A stretch of DNA of 64,000 nt, from NCBI RefSeq assembly GCF_001425005.1, contig NZ_LMDB01000036.1, positions 310,001 through 374,000 on the forward strand, given 5' to 3'. Below the pieces are notes generated by a model. The model saw only the letters and a program-made list of their open reading frames with translations. It had not been told where the DNA came from and did not search any database. A program made the translations under genes and the position numbers. Numbering within the stretch: position 1 is the first letter of the stretch; every line of letters starts with the position of its first letter. Shown piece by piece: positions 52,102 through 59,747 of the stretch. Source of the DNA: Duganella sp. Root336D2. GTDB lineage: Bacteria; Pseudomonadota; Gammaproteobacteria; Burkholderiales; Burkholderiaceae_D.

Positions 52102-53004
52102 ATGACTAGTGCACCCACTCCCGCCGGCTTCCGCTGCGGCTACATCGCCATTGTCGGCCGGCCGAACGTCGGCAAGTCGACCCTGATGAATACGCTGATC
52201 GGCGCCAAGGTCAGCATCACCTCGCGCAAGGCGCAGACCACGCGCCACCGCATCACCGGCATCCAGACCGTGCCGGACGCCCAGTTCATTTACGTCGATA
52301 CGCCGGGCTTCCAGACCCGCCACTCGAATGCGCTGAACAAGACGCTGAACAAGACCGTCACCAACACGCTCGAATCGTCAGACCTGATCCTGTACATCGT
52401 GGAAGCGGGCACCTTCGGCCCAGCCGACCAGCAAGTGATGGACCTGCTGCCAAAGAACGTGCCGGTGATCCTGGTGATCAACAAGTCCGACCGCGTGAAA
52501 GACAAGGCCGTGCTGATGCCGTTTGCGCAGCAGATCGCCGAGAAGTTCCAGTTCACTGCGATTGTGCCGGTCAGCGCCAAGCTGCGCTTCCAGCTCGACG
52601 GCCTGCAGAACGAGATCAAGAAGTACCTGCCGGAAAATGAACCGATCTTCGGCGAAGACGATATTACCGACCGCAGCGAGAAATTCCTGGCATCGGAAAT
52701 CGTGCGCGAAAAGCTGTTCCGCTTTGTCGGCGACGAGCTGCCGTATACCAGCACGGTGCTGATCGAGAAATTCGAGCAGGAGGGCAACCTGCGCCGCATC
52801 TTCGCCGCCATCCTGGTGGAGCGCGACGGCCACAAGTCCATGATCATCGGTAACAAGGGTGCGCGCCTGAAGGAAGTCAGCACCCAGGCCCGCCAGGACA
52901 TGGAAAAGCTGTTCGGCGGCCCGGTCTACCTCGAGATCTGGGTGAAAGTCAAATCCGGCTGGGCCGATAACGAAGCCGGCCTGCGCGCATACGGCTACGA
53001 ATAA
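52102..53004 (+). CDS. era: GTPase Era
   Basis: This 300-aa GTPase matures 16S rRNA. It has G1 (AIVGRPNVGKSTLMN), G2/G3 with YVDTPGFQTR, G4 INKSDRVK, and a C-terminal KH domain (ERDGHKSMIIGNKGARLKEV). The stop and the recO start share bases (TAATG). Confidence 0.97.
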   Translation: MTSAPTPAGFRCGYIAIVGRPNVGKSTLMNTLIGAKVSITSRKAQTTRHRITGIQTVPDAQFIYVDTPGFQTRHSNALNKTLNKTVTNTLESSDLILYIVEAGTFGPADQQVMDLLPKNVPVILVINKSDRVKDKAVLMPFAQQIAEKFQFTAIVPVSAKLRFQLDGLQNEIKKYLPENEPIFGEDDITDRSEKFLASEIVREKLFRFVGDELPYTSTVLIEKFEQEGNLRRIFAAILVERDGHKSMIIGNKGARLKEVSTQARQDMEKLFGGPVYLEIWVKVKSGWADNEAGLRAYGYE

Positions 53005-53780
53005 TGTCTGAACTGGCAGCCGCTGCGCCCACCCAGCGCCGCCGCGCGCCAGGGCAGCAGCGCACCGTGGGCACCAGGGTCAGCGAGCAGCCGGCCTTCG
53101 TGCTGCATAGCTATCCCTACAAAGAAACTTCGCTCATCGTCGAGCTGTTCACGCGCGATTACGGGCGCGTGGCGCTGATTGCAAAAGGCGCCAAGCGGCC
53201 GCACTCCCAGCTGCGCGGCGTGCTGCAAACCTTCCAGCCGCTGACGACCGGCTGGACCGGCAAAAACGAGCTGCGCACATTGACTGACGCCGATTGGGTC
53301 GGCGGCATGCTGCCCCTCGAAAAGACCGCGCTGCTGTGCGGCTTCTACCTGAACGAACTGCTGGTCAAGCTGACCGCGCGCGACGATGCGCATGCCAGGC
53401 TGTTCGACCATTACGTCTCCACCCTCAACCAGCTGGCCCACAATGAACCGGCGCCGATCGTGCTGCGCAAATTCGAGATGGCGCTGCTGAAGGAGACCGG
53501 CGTGGCGGCCGACCTGGCGCGCTGCACCGACACGCGCACGAAAGTCGTGGCCGATGTACATTATGTGGTGGACCCGGATCGCGGCCCGCGTCCGGAGCGC
53601 GACGACGACACAGCGCCGCGCGTCGCCGGCAAGACACTGCTCGACATGGAGCGCGAGGATTACACCGACCCGGCCACGCAAGCGCAAAGCAAACAGTTGA
53701 TGCGCTACCTGTTGTCCTGGCATCTTGGCGGCGCGCCATTGAATACGCGCCAGATATTGATCGATTTGCTGCAACTTTAA
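53004..53780 (+). CDS. recO: DNA repair protein RecO
   Basis: This 258-aa RecFOR component has the typical OB-fold N-terminus FVLHSYPYKETSLIVELFTR, then YGRVALIAKGAKRPHSQLRG, a helical middle (GFYLNELLVKLTARDD) and PRVAGKTLLDMEREDY near the C-terminus. The zinc-binding cysteines found in some RecO proteins are absent. It is translationally linked to era. Confidence 0.93.
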   Translation: MSELAAAAPTQRRRAPGQQRTVGTRVSEQPAFVLHSYPYKETSLIVELFTRDYGRVALIAKGAKRPHSQLRGVLQTFQPLTTGWTGKNELRTLTDADWVGGMLPLEKTALLCGFYLNELLVKLTARDDAHARLFDHYVSTLNQLAHNEPAPIVLRKFEMALLKETGVAADLARCTDTRTKVVADVHYVVDPDRGPRPERDDDTAPRVAGKTLLDMEREDYTDPATQAQSKQLMRYLLSWHLGGAPLNTRQILIDLLQL

Positions 53781-53789
53781 GAAAAGAAT

Positions 53790-54548
53790 ATGAGCTTCCT
53801 GTCTCCCTCCGGCACCGTCATCGACCTTGGCGTGAATATCGATCACGTGGCCACGCTGCGCAATGCGCGCGGCACCGTGTATCCAGACCCGATCCGCGCT
53901 GCGCTGCTGGCCGAACAGGCCGGCGCCGACTGCATTACATTGCACCTGCGCGAAGACCGCCGCCACATCAAGGATGCCGACGTGATTGCGCTGGCGCCGC
54001 AACTGCTCACCCGCATGAACCTGGAGGCGGCCGTCACCCAGGAAATGATCGACTTCGCCTGCCGCATCAAGCCGGCCGACGTCTGCCTGGTGCCGGAAAA
54101 GCGCACCGAGATCACCACCGAGGGCGGCCTGGACGTGGTGCGCTTCCACAAAGAGGTGGAAGCCGCCGTCAAGCAGCTGCAAGGGGAGGGCATCCGCGTT
54201 TCCCTGTTCATCGATGCCGACGAAGAGCAGATCAAGGCCGCCGCCGCCGTTGGCGCGCCAGTGATCGAGCTGCACACCGGCGCCTATGCCGATGCCGAAG
54301 GCGACGCGCAGGCGCGCGAGCTGGCGCGCATCAAGGACGGGGTGCGCTGGGGCGTGCAGAATGGCCTGAAGGTCAATGCCGGCCACGGCCTGCACTACGC
54401 CAATGTCCAGGCCATCGCTGCCATTCCGGACATCGCCGAACTGAACATCGGCCATGCCATCGTGGCGCACTCGATCTTCGCCGGCTGGGAGAATGCCGTG
54501 CGCGAGATGAAGGCCATCATGGTGTCGACCCGCCTGGGCGCGAAATGA
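53790..54548 (+). CDS. pdxJ: Pyridoxine 5'-phosphate synthase PdxJ
   Basis: This 252-aa TIM-barrel enzyme joins 1-deoxyxylulose 5-phosphate and 3-amino-2-oxopropyl phosphate in vitamin B6 synthesis. It begins DLGVNIDHVATLRNARG and includes CITLHLREDRRHI and VNAGHGLHYANV. The 3' end overlaps acpS by ATGA. Confidence 0.97.
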   Translation: MSFLSPSGTVIDLGVNIDHVATLRNARGTVYPDPIRAALLAEQAGADCITLHLREDRRHIKDADVIALAPQLLTRMNLEAAVTQEMIDFACRIKPADVCLVPEKRTEITTEGGLDVVRFHKEVEAAVKQLQGEGIRVSLFIDADEEQIKAAAAVGAPVIELHTGAYADAEGDAQARELARIKDGVRWGVQNGLKVNAGHGLHYANVQAIAAIPDIAELNIGHAIVAHSIFAGWENAVREMKAIMVSTRLGAK

Positions 54549-54943
54549 TCTACGGGATCGGGACGGACGTCAGCAAAGTACCCCGCATCGCCGCCGCGCT
54601 TGAACGCAGCGGCGAGCGCTTTGCGCGCAAGATCCTCGGTCCTGACGAATTCCTGGTCTACCAGGAACGCTGCGCCCGCAGCCCGCTGCGCGGCGTGCGC
54701 TATGCTGCGACCCGCTTCGCCGCCAAGGAGGCCTTTTCCAAGGCGCTCGGCCTGGGCCTGCGCCCGCCGATGACCTGGCACACGGCGCAGTTGCTCAATG
54801 ACGACTTGGGCAAGCCCTATATGGCCTGCAGCGGTGCACTGGGCGAATTCATGTTGCAGAACGCGCTGGTCGCCCATATCTCCGTGAGCGATGAAGAGGA
54901 TTACGCGGTTGCCTATGCGATCGTCGAGCGAGCGAATGACTGA
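54545..54943 (+). CDS. acpS: Holo-ACP synthase AcpS
   Basis: This 132-aa phosphopantetheinyl transferase activates AcpP. MIYGIGTDVSKVPRI at the start includes the magnesium-binding Asp, and RFAAKEAFSKALG has the conserved Glu and Lys. It overlaps pdxJ at its start and uvrC at its end (8 bases). Confidence 0.96.
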   Translation: MIYGIGTDVSKVPRIAAALERSGERFARKILGPDEFLVYQERCARSPLRGVRYAATRFAAKEAFSKALGLGLRPPMTWHTAQLLNDDLGKPYMACSGALGEFMLQNALVAHISVSDEEDYAVAYAIVERAND

Positions 54944-56789
54944 AGAAACCTTAGACCCACGCGAACAGGTGCTGGCCACCGTTGCCAAGCTGCCCAACCT
55001 GCCCGGCGTATACCGCTACTTCGATGCCGAAGACAAGGTGCTTTACGTGGGCAAGGCGCGCGATCTGAAGAAGCGCGTGTCGAGCTACTTCCAGAAGAAC
55101 CTGTCGAGCCCGCGCATTGCGCTGATGGTCGAGCGCATCGCGCGCCTGGAGACCACGGTAACGCGCAGCGAGGCCGAAGCGCTGATCCTGGAAAACAACC
55201 TGATCAAGGCGCTGCAGCCGCGCTACAACATCCTGTTCCGCGACGATAAGAGCTATCCCTACCTGAAGATCACGGGCGGCGACGTGCCGCGCATGGTGTA
55301 CTACCGCGGTGCGGTGGATCGCAAGCACCAGTATTTCGGCCCGTTCCCTTCATCGTGGGCGGTGAAGGAATCGATGCAGATCCTGCAAAAGGTTTTCATG
55401 TTGCGCACCTGTGAAGACAGCGTCTACATGAACCGCACGCGCCCCTGCCTGCTGCACCAGATCGGCCGTTGCAGCGGCCCTTGCGTGGGCCTGATAGCCC
55501 CCGAGGACTACCGCAACGACGTCAATAACGCAGCGCGTTTCCTGCGCGGCCGGCAGACCGAGGTGATGCAGGAACTGGAGCAGAAAATGCTGGCCTATGC
55601 CACCGAGCTCAAATTCGAGCAGGCGGCGGTGGTGCGCAACCGCATCCAGTCGCTGTCCAAAGTGCTGCACCAGCAGTCGATGGAAACCACCGGCGACCAG
55701 GACGTGGATATCCTGGCCGTGGTGGTGCAGGGCGGACGCGCCTGCGTCAACCTGGCCATGGTGCGCGGCGGCCGCCATCTGGGCGACCGCGCCTACTTCC
55801 CGACCCATGTGATGGACGCCGAGGTCGTAGCCGAGCGCCCGATCGAGCAGGAAGTGCTGTCAGCCTTCCTGGTGCAGCATTACACGGAAAAGAGCATCCC
55901 CGGCACGCTGATCCTGAATATCGAATTCGACCAGCCGGAGCTGATCCTGGCGCTGCAGGAGCAGTGCGGACACCGCATTCACCTGATCTTCCAGCCGCAA
56001 GGCCAGCGCCGCCAATGGCAGGACCTGGCGCAAAAGGGCGCCGAGATCTCGCTGGCACGACTGCTGTCCGAACAAGGCTCGCAGCAGGCCCGCACCCGCG
56101 CGCTGGCCGAAGTGCTGGGACTGGAAAATGAAGACCTCGACACTCTGCGCGTGGAGTGCTTCGACATTTCGCATACGGCAGGCGAAGCGACCCAGGCTTC
56201 GTGCGTGGTATTCCACCATCATCAGATGCAGAACGGCGAATACCGCCGCTACAACATCAACGACATCACGCCGGGCGACGATTACGCCGCCATGCGCCAG
56301 GTGCTGACGCGCCGCTACGAGAAAGTGGCCGGCGGCGACGGCGTGATGCCGGACGTGGTGCTGATCGACGGTGGCAAGGGCCAGGTTGAGATGGCGCGCC
56401 AGGTGTTTGTCGAACTGGGGCTGGACATCAGCCTGATCGTCGGCGTGGCGAAAGGCGAGGGCAGGCGTGTCGGCCTCGAGACGCTGGTCTTCGTCGATGG
56501 CCGCGAGCCGCAGGAACTGGGCAAGGAATCCGCCGCCCTGATGCTGGTGGCCATGATTCGCGACGAGGCGCACCGCTTCGCCATCACCGGCATGCGGGCA
56601 AAGCGCGCAAAGGCGCGCCAGACCTCGCGCCTGGAGGAGATCGAAGGCATCGGTGCCAAGCGCCGGCAAAAGCTGCTGTCCCGCTTTGGCGGCCTGAAAG
56701 GCGTGATGAACGCCAGTATCGAGGACCTGAAGTCGGTGGAGGGTATTTCCCACACCCTGGCAGAAGAAATCTACCGGCAGTTGCACTAG
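54936..56789 (+). CDS. uvrC: Excinuclease ABC subunit UvrC
   Basis: This 617-aa nucleotide-excision-repair nuclease has the GIY-YIG domain at the N-terminus (PNLPGVYRYFDAEDKVLYVGKA), a four-Cys-type stretch around RTCEDSVYMNRTRPC, and a UVR motif (ELKFEQAAVVRNRIQSL). The RNase H-like 5' nuclease (ECFDISHTAGE, VVLIDGGKGQ) and C-terminal helix-hairpin-helix repeats (IEGIGAKRRQKLLSRFGG) follow. ATG 54936 is chosen; a frame extending to 54891 lies inside acpS. Confidence 0.97.
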   Translation: MTEETLDPREQVLATVAKLPNLPGVYRYFDAEDKVLYVGKARDLKKRVSSYFQKNLSSPRIALMVERIARLETTVTRSEAEALILENNLIKALQPRYNILFRDDKSYPYLKITGGDVPRMVYYRGAVDRKHQYFGPFPSSWAVKESMQILQKVFMLRTCEDSVYMNRTRPCLLHQIGRCSGPCVGLIAPEDYRNDVNNAARFLRGRQTEVMQELEQKMLAYATELKFEQAAVVRNRIQSLSKVLHQQSMETTGDQDVDILAVVVQGGRACVNLAMVRGGRHLGDRAYFPTHVMDAEVVAERPIEQEVLSAFLVQHYTEKSIPGTLILNIEFDQPELILALQEQCGHRIHLIFQPQGQRRQWQDLAQKGAEISLARLLSEQGSQQARTRALAEVLGLENEDLDTLRVECFDISHTAGEATQASCVVFHHHQMQNGEYRRYNINDITPGDDYAAMRQVLTRRYEKVAGGDGVMPDVVLIDGGKGQVEMARQVFVELGLDISLIVGVAKGEGRRVGLETLVFVDGREPQELGKESAALMLVAMIRDEAHRFAITGMRAKRAKARQTSRLEEIEGIGAKRRQKLLSRFGGLKGVMNASIEDLKSVEGISHTLAEEIYRQLH

Positions 56790-56854
56790 AGTGGCTTTGA
56801 ATGCGCCGCCGTTATACACTAGCGGCGCGTCATTACAATTCTTATACACCGCAT

Positions 56855-57445
56855 ATGCCTTTCAACATCCCGATCCTTCTGACCTGGTTGCGCGTCGCGC
56901 TGATTCCCCTGGTCGTTGGCGTGTTTTACCTTCCTGTCACCTGGCTCACTCCGCACGAACGCAATCTGGCCGCCACGCTGATCTTCATCGTCGCCGCCGT
57001 TACCGATTGGTTCGACGGCTTCCTGGCACGCCGCTGGAACCAGACTTCGGCATTTGGCGCCTTCCTCGACCCCGTAGCCGACAAGCTGATGGTGGCAGGC
57101 GCCTTGCTGGTACTGCTTAACCTGGACGGCGGCAGATGCCATCCGATCGTCGCCTTCATTATCATTGGCCGCGAGATCACGATTTCCGCCCTGCGGGAGT
57201 GGATGGCGCAGATCGGCGCCTCCAAATCGGTGGCGGTCAGTTCGATCGGCAAGATCAAGACCGCCGCGCAAATGAGTGCCATCCCAATGCTGCTCTACTA
57301 CGACGTGCTGTGGGGTGCCATCGACACGCGCTTCTGGGGCGACCTGCTGCTGTGGCTGGCCAGTGTGCTGACTGTGTGGTCCATGTTCTATTACCTGAAG
57401 AAGGCATGGCCCATGATTAAGGAACGTTCGGGCAACTTATCCTAA
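56855..57445 (+). CDS. pgsA: CDP-diacylglycerol--glycerol-3-phosphate 3-phosphatidyltransferase
   Basis: This 196-aa membrane enzyme makes phosphatidylglycerol phosphate. The CDP-alcohol motif DWFDGFLARRWNQTSAFGAF continues to LDPVADK, giving D-x2-DG-x2-AR-x8-G-x3-D-x3-D. Several membrane helices follow. The start MPFNIPILLTWLR is typical; the upstream in-frame start at 56801 is rejected. Confidence 0.95.
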   Translation: MPFNIPILLTWLRVALIPLVVGVFYLPVTWLTPHERNLAATLIFIVAAVTDWFDGFLARRWNQTSAFGAFLDPVADKLMVAGALLVLLNLDGGRCHPIVAFIIIGREITISALREWMAQIGASKSVAVSSIGKIKTAAQMSAIPMLLYYDVLWGAIDTRFWGDLLLWLASVLTVWSMFYYLKKAWPMIKERSGNLS

Positions 57446-57461
57446 ATAACAATATTGCCCC

Positions 57462-57489
57462 TTGACAGCGCCCATAGTTCATCTATAAT
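57462..57489 (+). promoter_or_regulatory. Promoter of the tRNA-Gly array
   Basis: A perfect TTGACA (57462-57467) and a perfect TATAAT (57484-57489) are separated by 16 bases. The -10 lies 36 bases before the first tRNA-Gly, so the primary transcript has a short leader. Confidence 0.85.
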
Positions 57490-57525
57490 GCTGGCCTGCT
57501 GTTGATGACGGCGCAGTGATGCGAA

Positions 57526-57601
57526 GCGGGAGTAGCTCAGTTGGTAGAGCGCAACCTTGCCAAGGTTGAGGTCGAGAGTTCGAGACTCTTCTCCCGCTCC
57601 A
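57526..57601 (+). tRNA. tRNA-Gly (GCC), copy 1
   Basis: A 76-nt cloverleaf with encoded CCA: acceptor GCGGGAG/CTCCCGC, D-arm GCTC/GAGC, anticodon loop TTGCCAA (GCC), T-loop TTCGAGA. It is first of four tandem copies. Confidence 0.98.
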
Positions 57602-57691
57602 AAAGTCATCAGCAACAAAGCGGTAAGCAAGCAGTAATAATCGCACTGGAAATATGAGAATGTTTCTGCGATAATGCGGTTCCTCTGAAAT

Positions 57692-57767
57692 GCGGGAGTA
57701 GCTCAGTTGGTAGAGCGCAACCTTGCCAAGGTTGAGGTCGAGAGTTCGAGACTCTTCTCCCGCTCCA
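57692..57767 (+). tRNA. tRNA-Gly (GCC), copy 2
   Basis: Identical in sequence to copy 1, with encoded CCA, separated from it by 90 bases. A GATAAT at 57670-57675 in the spacer might serve as an extra weak promoter. Confidence 0.98.
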
Positions 57768-57808
57768 GTTCACTGGAGCAGCAGTAGTAGTAAATGAAAT
57801 AACTCCAT

Positions 57809-57884
57809 GCGGGAGTAGCTCAGTTGGTAGAGCGCAACCTTGCCAAGGTTGAGGTCGAGAGTTCGAGACTCTTCTCCCGCTCCA
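57809..57884 (+). tRNA. tRNA-Gly (GCC), copy 3
   Basis: Identical to copies 1 and 2 over all 76 bases, with a 41-base spacer before it. Confidence 0.98.
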
Positions 57885-57900
57885 AGTTTTTCAAACCCAT

Positions 57901-57976
57901 GCGGGAATAGCTCAGTTGGTAGAGCGCAACCTTGCCAAGGTTGAGGTCGAGAGTTCGAGACTCTTTTCCCGCTCCA
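57901..57976 (+). tRNA. tRNA-Gly (GCC), copy 4, with compensatory acceptor change
   Basis: Same as the other copies except two bases: G7 is A and C66 is T. The acceptor is therefore GCGGGAA/TTCCCGC and pairing is kept (G-C to A-U). The spacer before it is 16 bases. Confidence 0.97.
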
Positions 57977-58024
57977 GAATTCGAAGAGACACGCGACCTG
58001 CCGCGGCTCTTGTGTGACCCCTTC

Positions 58025-58098
58025 GGCGGGGTAGCAAAATGGTTATGCAGCGGCCTGCAAAGCCGTGTACGCCGGTTCGATTCCGGCCCTCGCCTCCA
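58025..58098 (+). tRNA. tRNA-Cys (GCA)
   Basis: A 74-nt cloverleaf with encoded CCA: acceptor GGCGGGG/CCTCGCC with one G-T pair, anticodon loop CTGCAAA (GCA), T-loop TTCGATT. It lies 48 bases after tRNA-Gly copy 4, in the same probable transcript. Confidence 0.97.
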
Positions 58099-58142
58099 AA
58101 ACGTCAAGGGTTTGCTGCTGTGAGTGGCAAATCTGATAAAAG

Positions 58143-58168
58143 TCCCCGAGAAATCGGGGATTTTTTTT
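58143..58168 (+). terminator. Intrinsic terminator after the tRNA array
   Basis: TCCCCGA-GAAA-TCGGGGA is a 7-bp stem with a GAAA tetraloop, followed by eight T. It closes the tRNA-Gly/Cys transcript. Confidence 0.9.
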
Positions 58169-58233
58169 GCTTCGCGAATCGCACTGGTTCGATACGTCTC
58201 CTGCATACTTGGTGTTTTCAGCATAGATGTTTA

Positions 58234-58262
58234 GACCACGCTCTATCAAGCTGAGCCACAGC
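58234..58262 (-). pseudogene. tRNA 5'-half-like fragment
   Basis: On the minus strand the sequence GCTGTGGCTCAGCTTGATAG continues AGCGTGGTC. It has T8-G9, a D-stem GCTC/GAGC and an AGCTTGATA D-loop, as in the 5' half of a Pro- or Arg-type tRNA. No anticodon stem or T-arm can be formed with the bases that follow. It is either a degraded tRNA or the half left by an integration event. Bases 58169-58365 otherwise show nothing recognisable. Confidence 0.35.
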
Positions 58263-58365
58263 ATTTAGTCGGCGAAATCCGAAATGATTTGTTGACGAAC
58301 TGTTGAGAGGCGACCTCGAGGCAAACGGCAAATCGTGGAACAGTTCCTCAAGTTTCGACGGATGA

Positions 58366-58513
58366 GCTTTTGAAGGAGTCTTGTCACTGGTGGGCACGCC
58401 CTGGATCGGGGAACGCGGCTGCGCTGACAATGCAGCAATCACTCAAACGTTGGAATGATAATGACCAAAAGATCTTCAAAAGTGTGTTTGGACGCGCTGA
58501 TGGCGTCCCGTAA
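58366..58513 (+). pseudogene. Frameshifted N-terminal remnant of an M35-type metallopeptidase domain
   Basis: Two short overlapping frames carry pieces that fit the start of an M35 (deuterolysin) domain. In the frame of 58375 the piece ERGCADNAAITQTL recalls the GC-S-x-x-Q...I opening. In the frame of 58430 the piece RWNDNDQKIFKSVFGRADGV recalls the R-Y-x-x-W-F-G segment. The second frame ends at TAA 58511, exactly where the frame of the next entry takes over (RNFIKEI). At least two frameshifts therefore separate these pieces from the HELTH core. This is inference from residue pattern. Confidence 0.4.
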
Positions 58514-58928
58514 CTTTATTAAAGAGATTGCTCGGCGGGAGCTACAGGCGGGTCTGGCGCTGAGCACTGAAGACTTCAGACATGCCACGTGGGCCGATTA
58601 CAATTATCGTGATCCAAAGGGCAAGCACGACCCATCGGGGGTAAATGCATTTGTAAAGACGGAAGACGTCTCACATACGATTTATTTGGGTGGGCTTTGG
58701 AATGTAATAAGGGAAAAAGGTGCAGTTGAAATTGGTGCGCTAATAGTTCATGAATTGACCCATTTTGATGACATTGGCTATTCAACTGATGGCTACAGCA
58801 AAGTAGGTCGAGGCAGTGGAACAGTAAATAGTCCTGCTGAGATGGGAAAAATGCGGAGGGAGTTTCCTGAGCATACTTTGCAGCATGCATACTCGATTGA
58901 AAATTACGCTAGGGATACTGGGAAATGA
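58455..58928 (+). CDS. M35-like (aspzincin) metallopeptidase domain, probably decayed toxin tip
   Basis: This 157-aa frame has the zinc motif HELTH in IGALIVHELTHFDDIGYSTD, followed by GYSTDGYSK, the G-x-x-D of aspzincins. Upstream it has TIYLGGLWN, which matches the T-I-Y-L-C/G-x-x-F/W-N of peptidyl-Lys metalloendopeptidases. It ends HAYSIENYARDTGK, like the N-A-D-x-x-E-Y-F helix that closes the domain. The first 18 residues are probably not native, because better-matching sequence continues upstream in other frames (previous entry). The codon use and A+T content differ from the core genes. M35 domains often occur as C-terminal toxins of RHS and type VI effectors. Activity is doubtful if the N-terminal helices are lost. 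Confidence 0.6.
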   Translation: MIMTKRSSKVCLDALMASRNFIKEIARRELQAGLALSTEDFRHATWADYNYRDPKGKHDPSGVNAFVKTEDVSHTIYLGGLWNVIREKGAVEIGALIVHELTHFDDIGYSTDGYSKVGRGSGTVNSPAEMGKMRREFPEHTLQHAYSIENYARDTGK

Positions 58929-59166
58929 TCAATACAGCGTTGGGAATGTCGATGGTTGCAATGATCCATACGATTGGCCACCGGTTCAAACGACCTTCTA
59001 TTATGGAGGTGACTGCGATCTACGGATAAAAGAACGCTAGCGAAGTCTGTCTATTCTATTTGCGGAGAACGGGTATGAAACGACCTGCACATATATATGT
59101 GATGACGGGACCTCGTTTTATATAAATCTGAGCAATTGGAAGCAGCCGAATTGCCCAGCCTATTGA
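58927..59166 (+). pseudogene. Cys-bearing coding remnant with internal stop
   Basis: In the frame of 58927 an 80-codon stretch reads as protein-like sequence (NVDGCNDPYDWPPVQTTFYY, then after one TAG at 59038, ENGYETTCTYICDDGTSFYI and ending NCPAY before TGA). The CTYxCxDGT...CP pattern resembles short C-terminal tails found on RHS-type and other secreted toxins. There is no start codon of its own. It is probably a remnant of a displaced toxin tip; identity is not established. Confidence 0.35.
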
Positions 59167-59177
59167 GGGAATGGGAA

Positions 59178-59456
59178 ATGAACTTTCGTTTTGATCTCAC
59201 CAAGGAAGCCGTGGCAGCGCTACTTAGCTTCTTAAAGGAAATTCCAGAAGTCGAATTTGCTGTTTTTGCGCCGGTTCAGGATGCAAGGGATGCCGAGAAA
59301 AAAAGGTGGGCCATGGGCATTTACGACAAGAAGAACCTGGGCGCCGAAGAGACGATCCTCGTGGGTGGACTTGAGTTCTACATTGATCCATCCATGTCGG
59401 CGGCGTTGTACGGTCAGACGCTCTCCTATATCGACGGTGCATTTGTCATTGTTTGA
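59178..59456 (+). CDS. HesB/IscA-like small protein lacking cysteines, possible immunity protein
   Basis: This 92-aa protein starts at ATG 59178 after GGGAATGGGAA. It reads FDLTKEAVAALLSFLKEIP, then KRWAMGIYDKKNLGAEETIL, GGLEFYIDPSMSAALYGQTL and SYIDGAFVIV. The order of a helix, strands, a G-x-x-F-x-I-D-P segment and a closing L-x-Y-x-D-G-x-F-V strand matches HesB/IscA. The three cysteines used for Fe-S binding are absent, so it is not an Fe-S scaffold. Its place after a decayed toxin domain and before a new RHS gene suggests an immunity or orphan antitoxin role, which is inference. Confidence 0.55.
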   Translation: MNFRFDLTKEAVAALLSFLKEIPEVEFAVFAPVQDARDAEKKRWAMGIYDKKNLGAEETILVGGLEFYIDPSMSAALYGQTLSYIDGAFVIV

Positions 59457-59489
59457 TATTTGAATTTCTCGACCCGAAGACCTAGAAAG

Positions 59490-59747
59490 GTGACCGTCGA
59501 CACCTGGCGCCTGGCCGCGCCATTTTTTGCCAGCATCGAAGTCTGACTGATGATGCTGGTGGCCGCAGCCACGGTGGGTCGCGTGTTCCTTGCTGCGATG
59601 GGAGATGCCCGCGCTGCTGGCAATTGGCATTGCTGTCGGATATCTCGTGCTGCGCCCCGTGTTGCATGCCAAAGGCATCCTCAGTTGGCCATTTCTGTAG
59701 GGCTAGTCTGCGCAATGATTGCTCTATGGCAATTCGCTTGCTCGTGA
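59490..59747 (+). pseudogene. Broken small membrane protein
   Basis: From GTG 59490 a frame gives TVDTWRLAAPFFASIEV before TGA at 59544, then in the same frame MMLVAAATVGRVFLAA and at the end ISVGLVCAMIALWQFACS. Between them the hydrophobic sequence EMPALLAIGIAVGYLVLRPV is in another frame. Put together these would make a three-helix membrane protein of about 85 residues with a nonsense codon and two frameshifts. Bases 59457-59489 and 59748-59887 hold no other recognisable gene; AGGG before 59888 is the ribosome site of the RHS gene. Confidence 0.35.

Noticed and set aside
52995..54470. 491-aa open frame on the minus strand
   Set aside because: Spans recO and pdxJ in antisense; no motif.
57526..57976. 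Regularly spaced identical blocks as a possible CRISPR array
   Set aside because: The blocks are complete tRNA-Gly genes with cloverleaf pairing and CCA ends; no cas genes are present.
58025..58365. Phage or island attachment site at tRNA-Cys or tRNA-Gly
   Set aside because: No integrase gene and no duplicated tRNA 3' end was found within the window; only the unrelated tRNA-like fragment at 58234 remains.
59136..59177. Longer start for the HesB-like protein
   Set aside because: The extra 14 residues overlap the coding remnant in another frame, and the ATG at 59178 has a better ribosome site.
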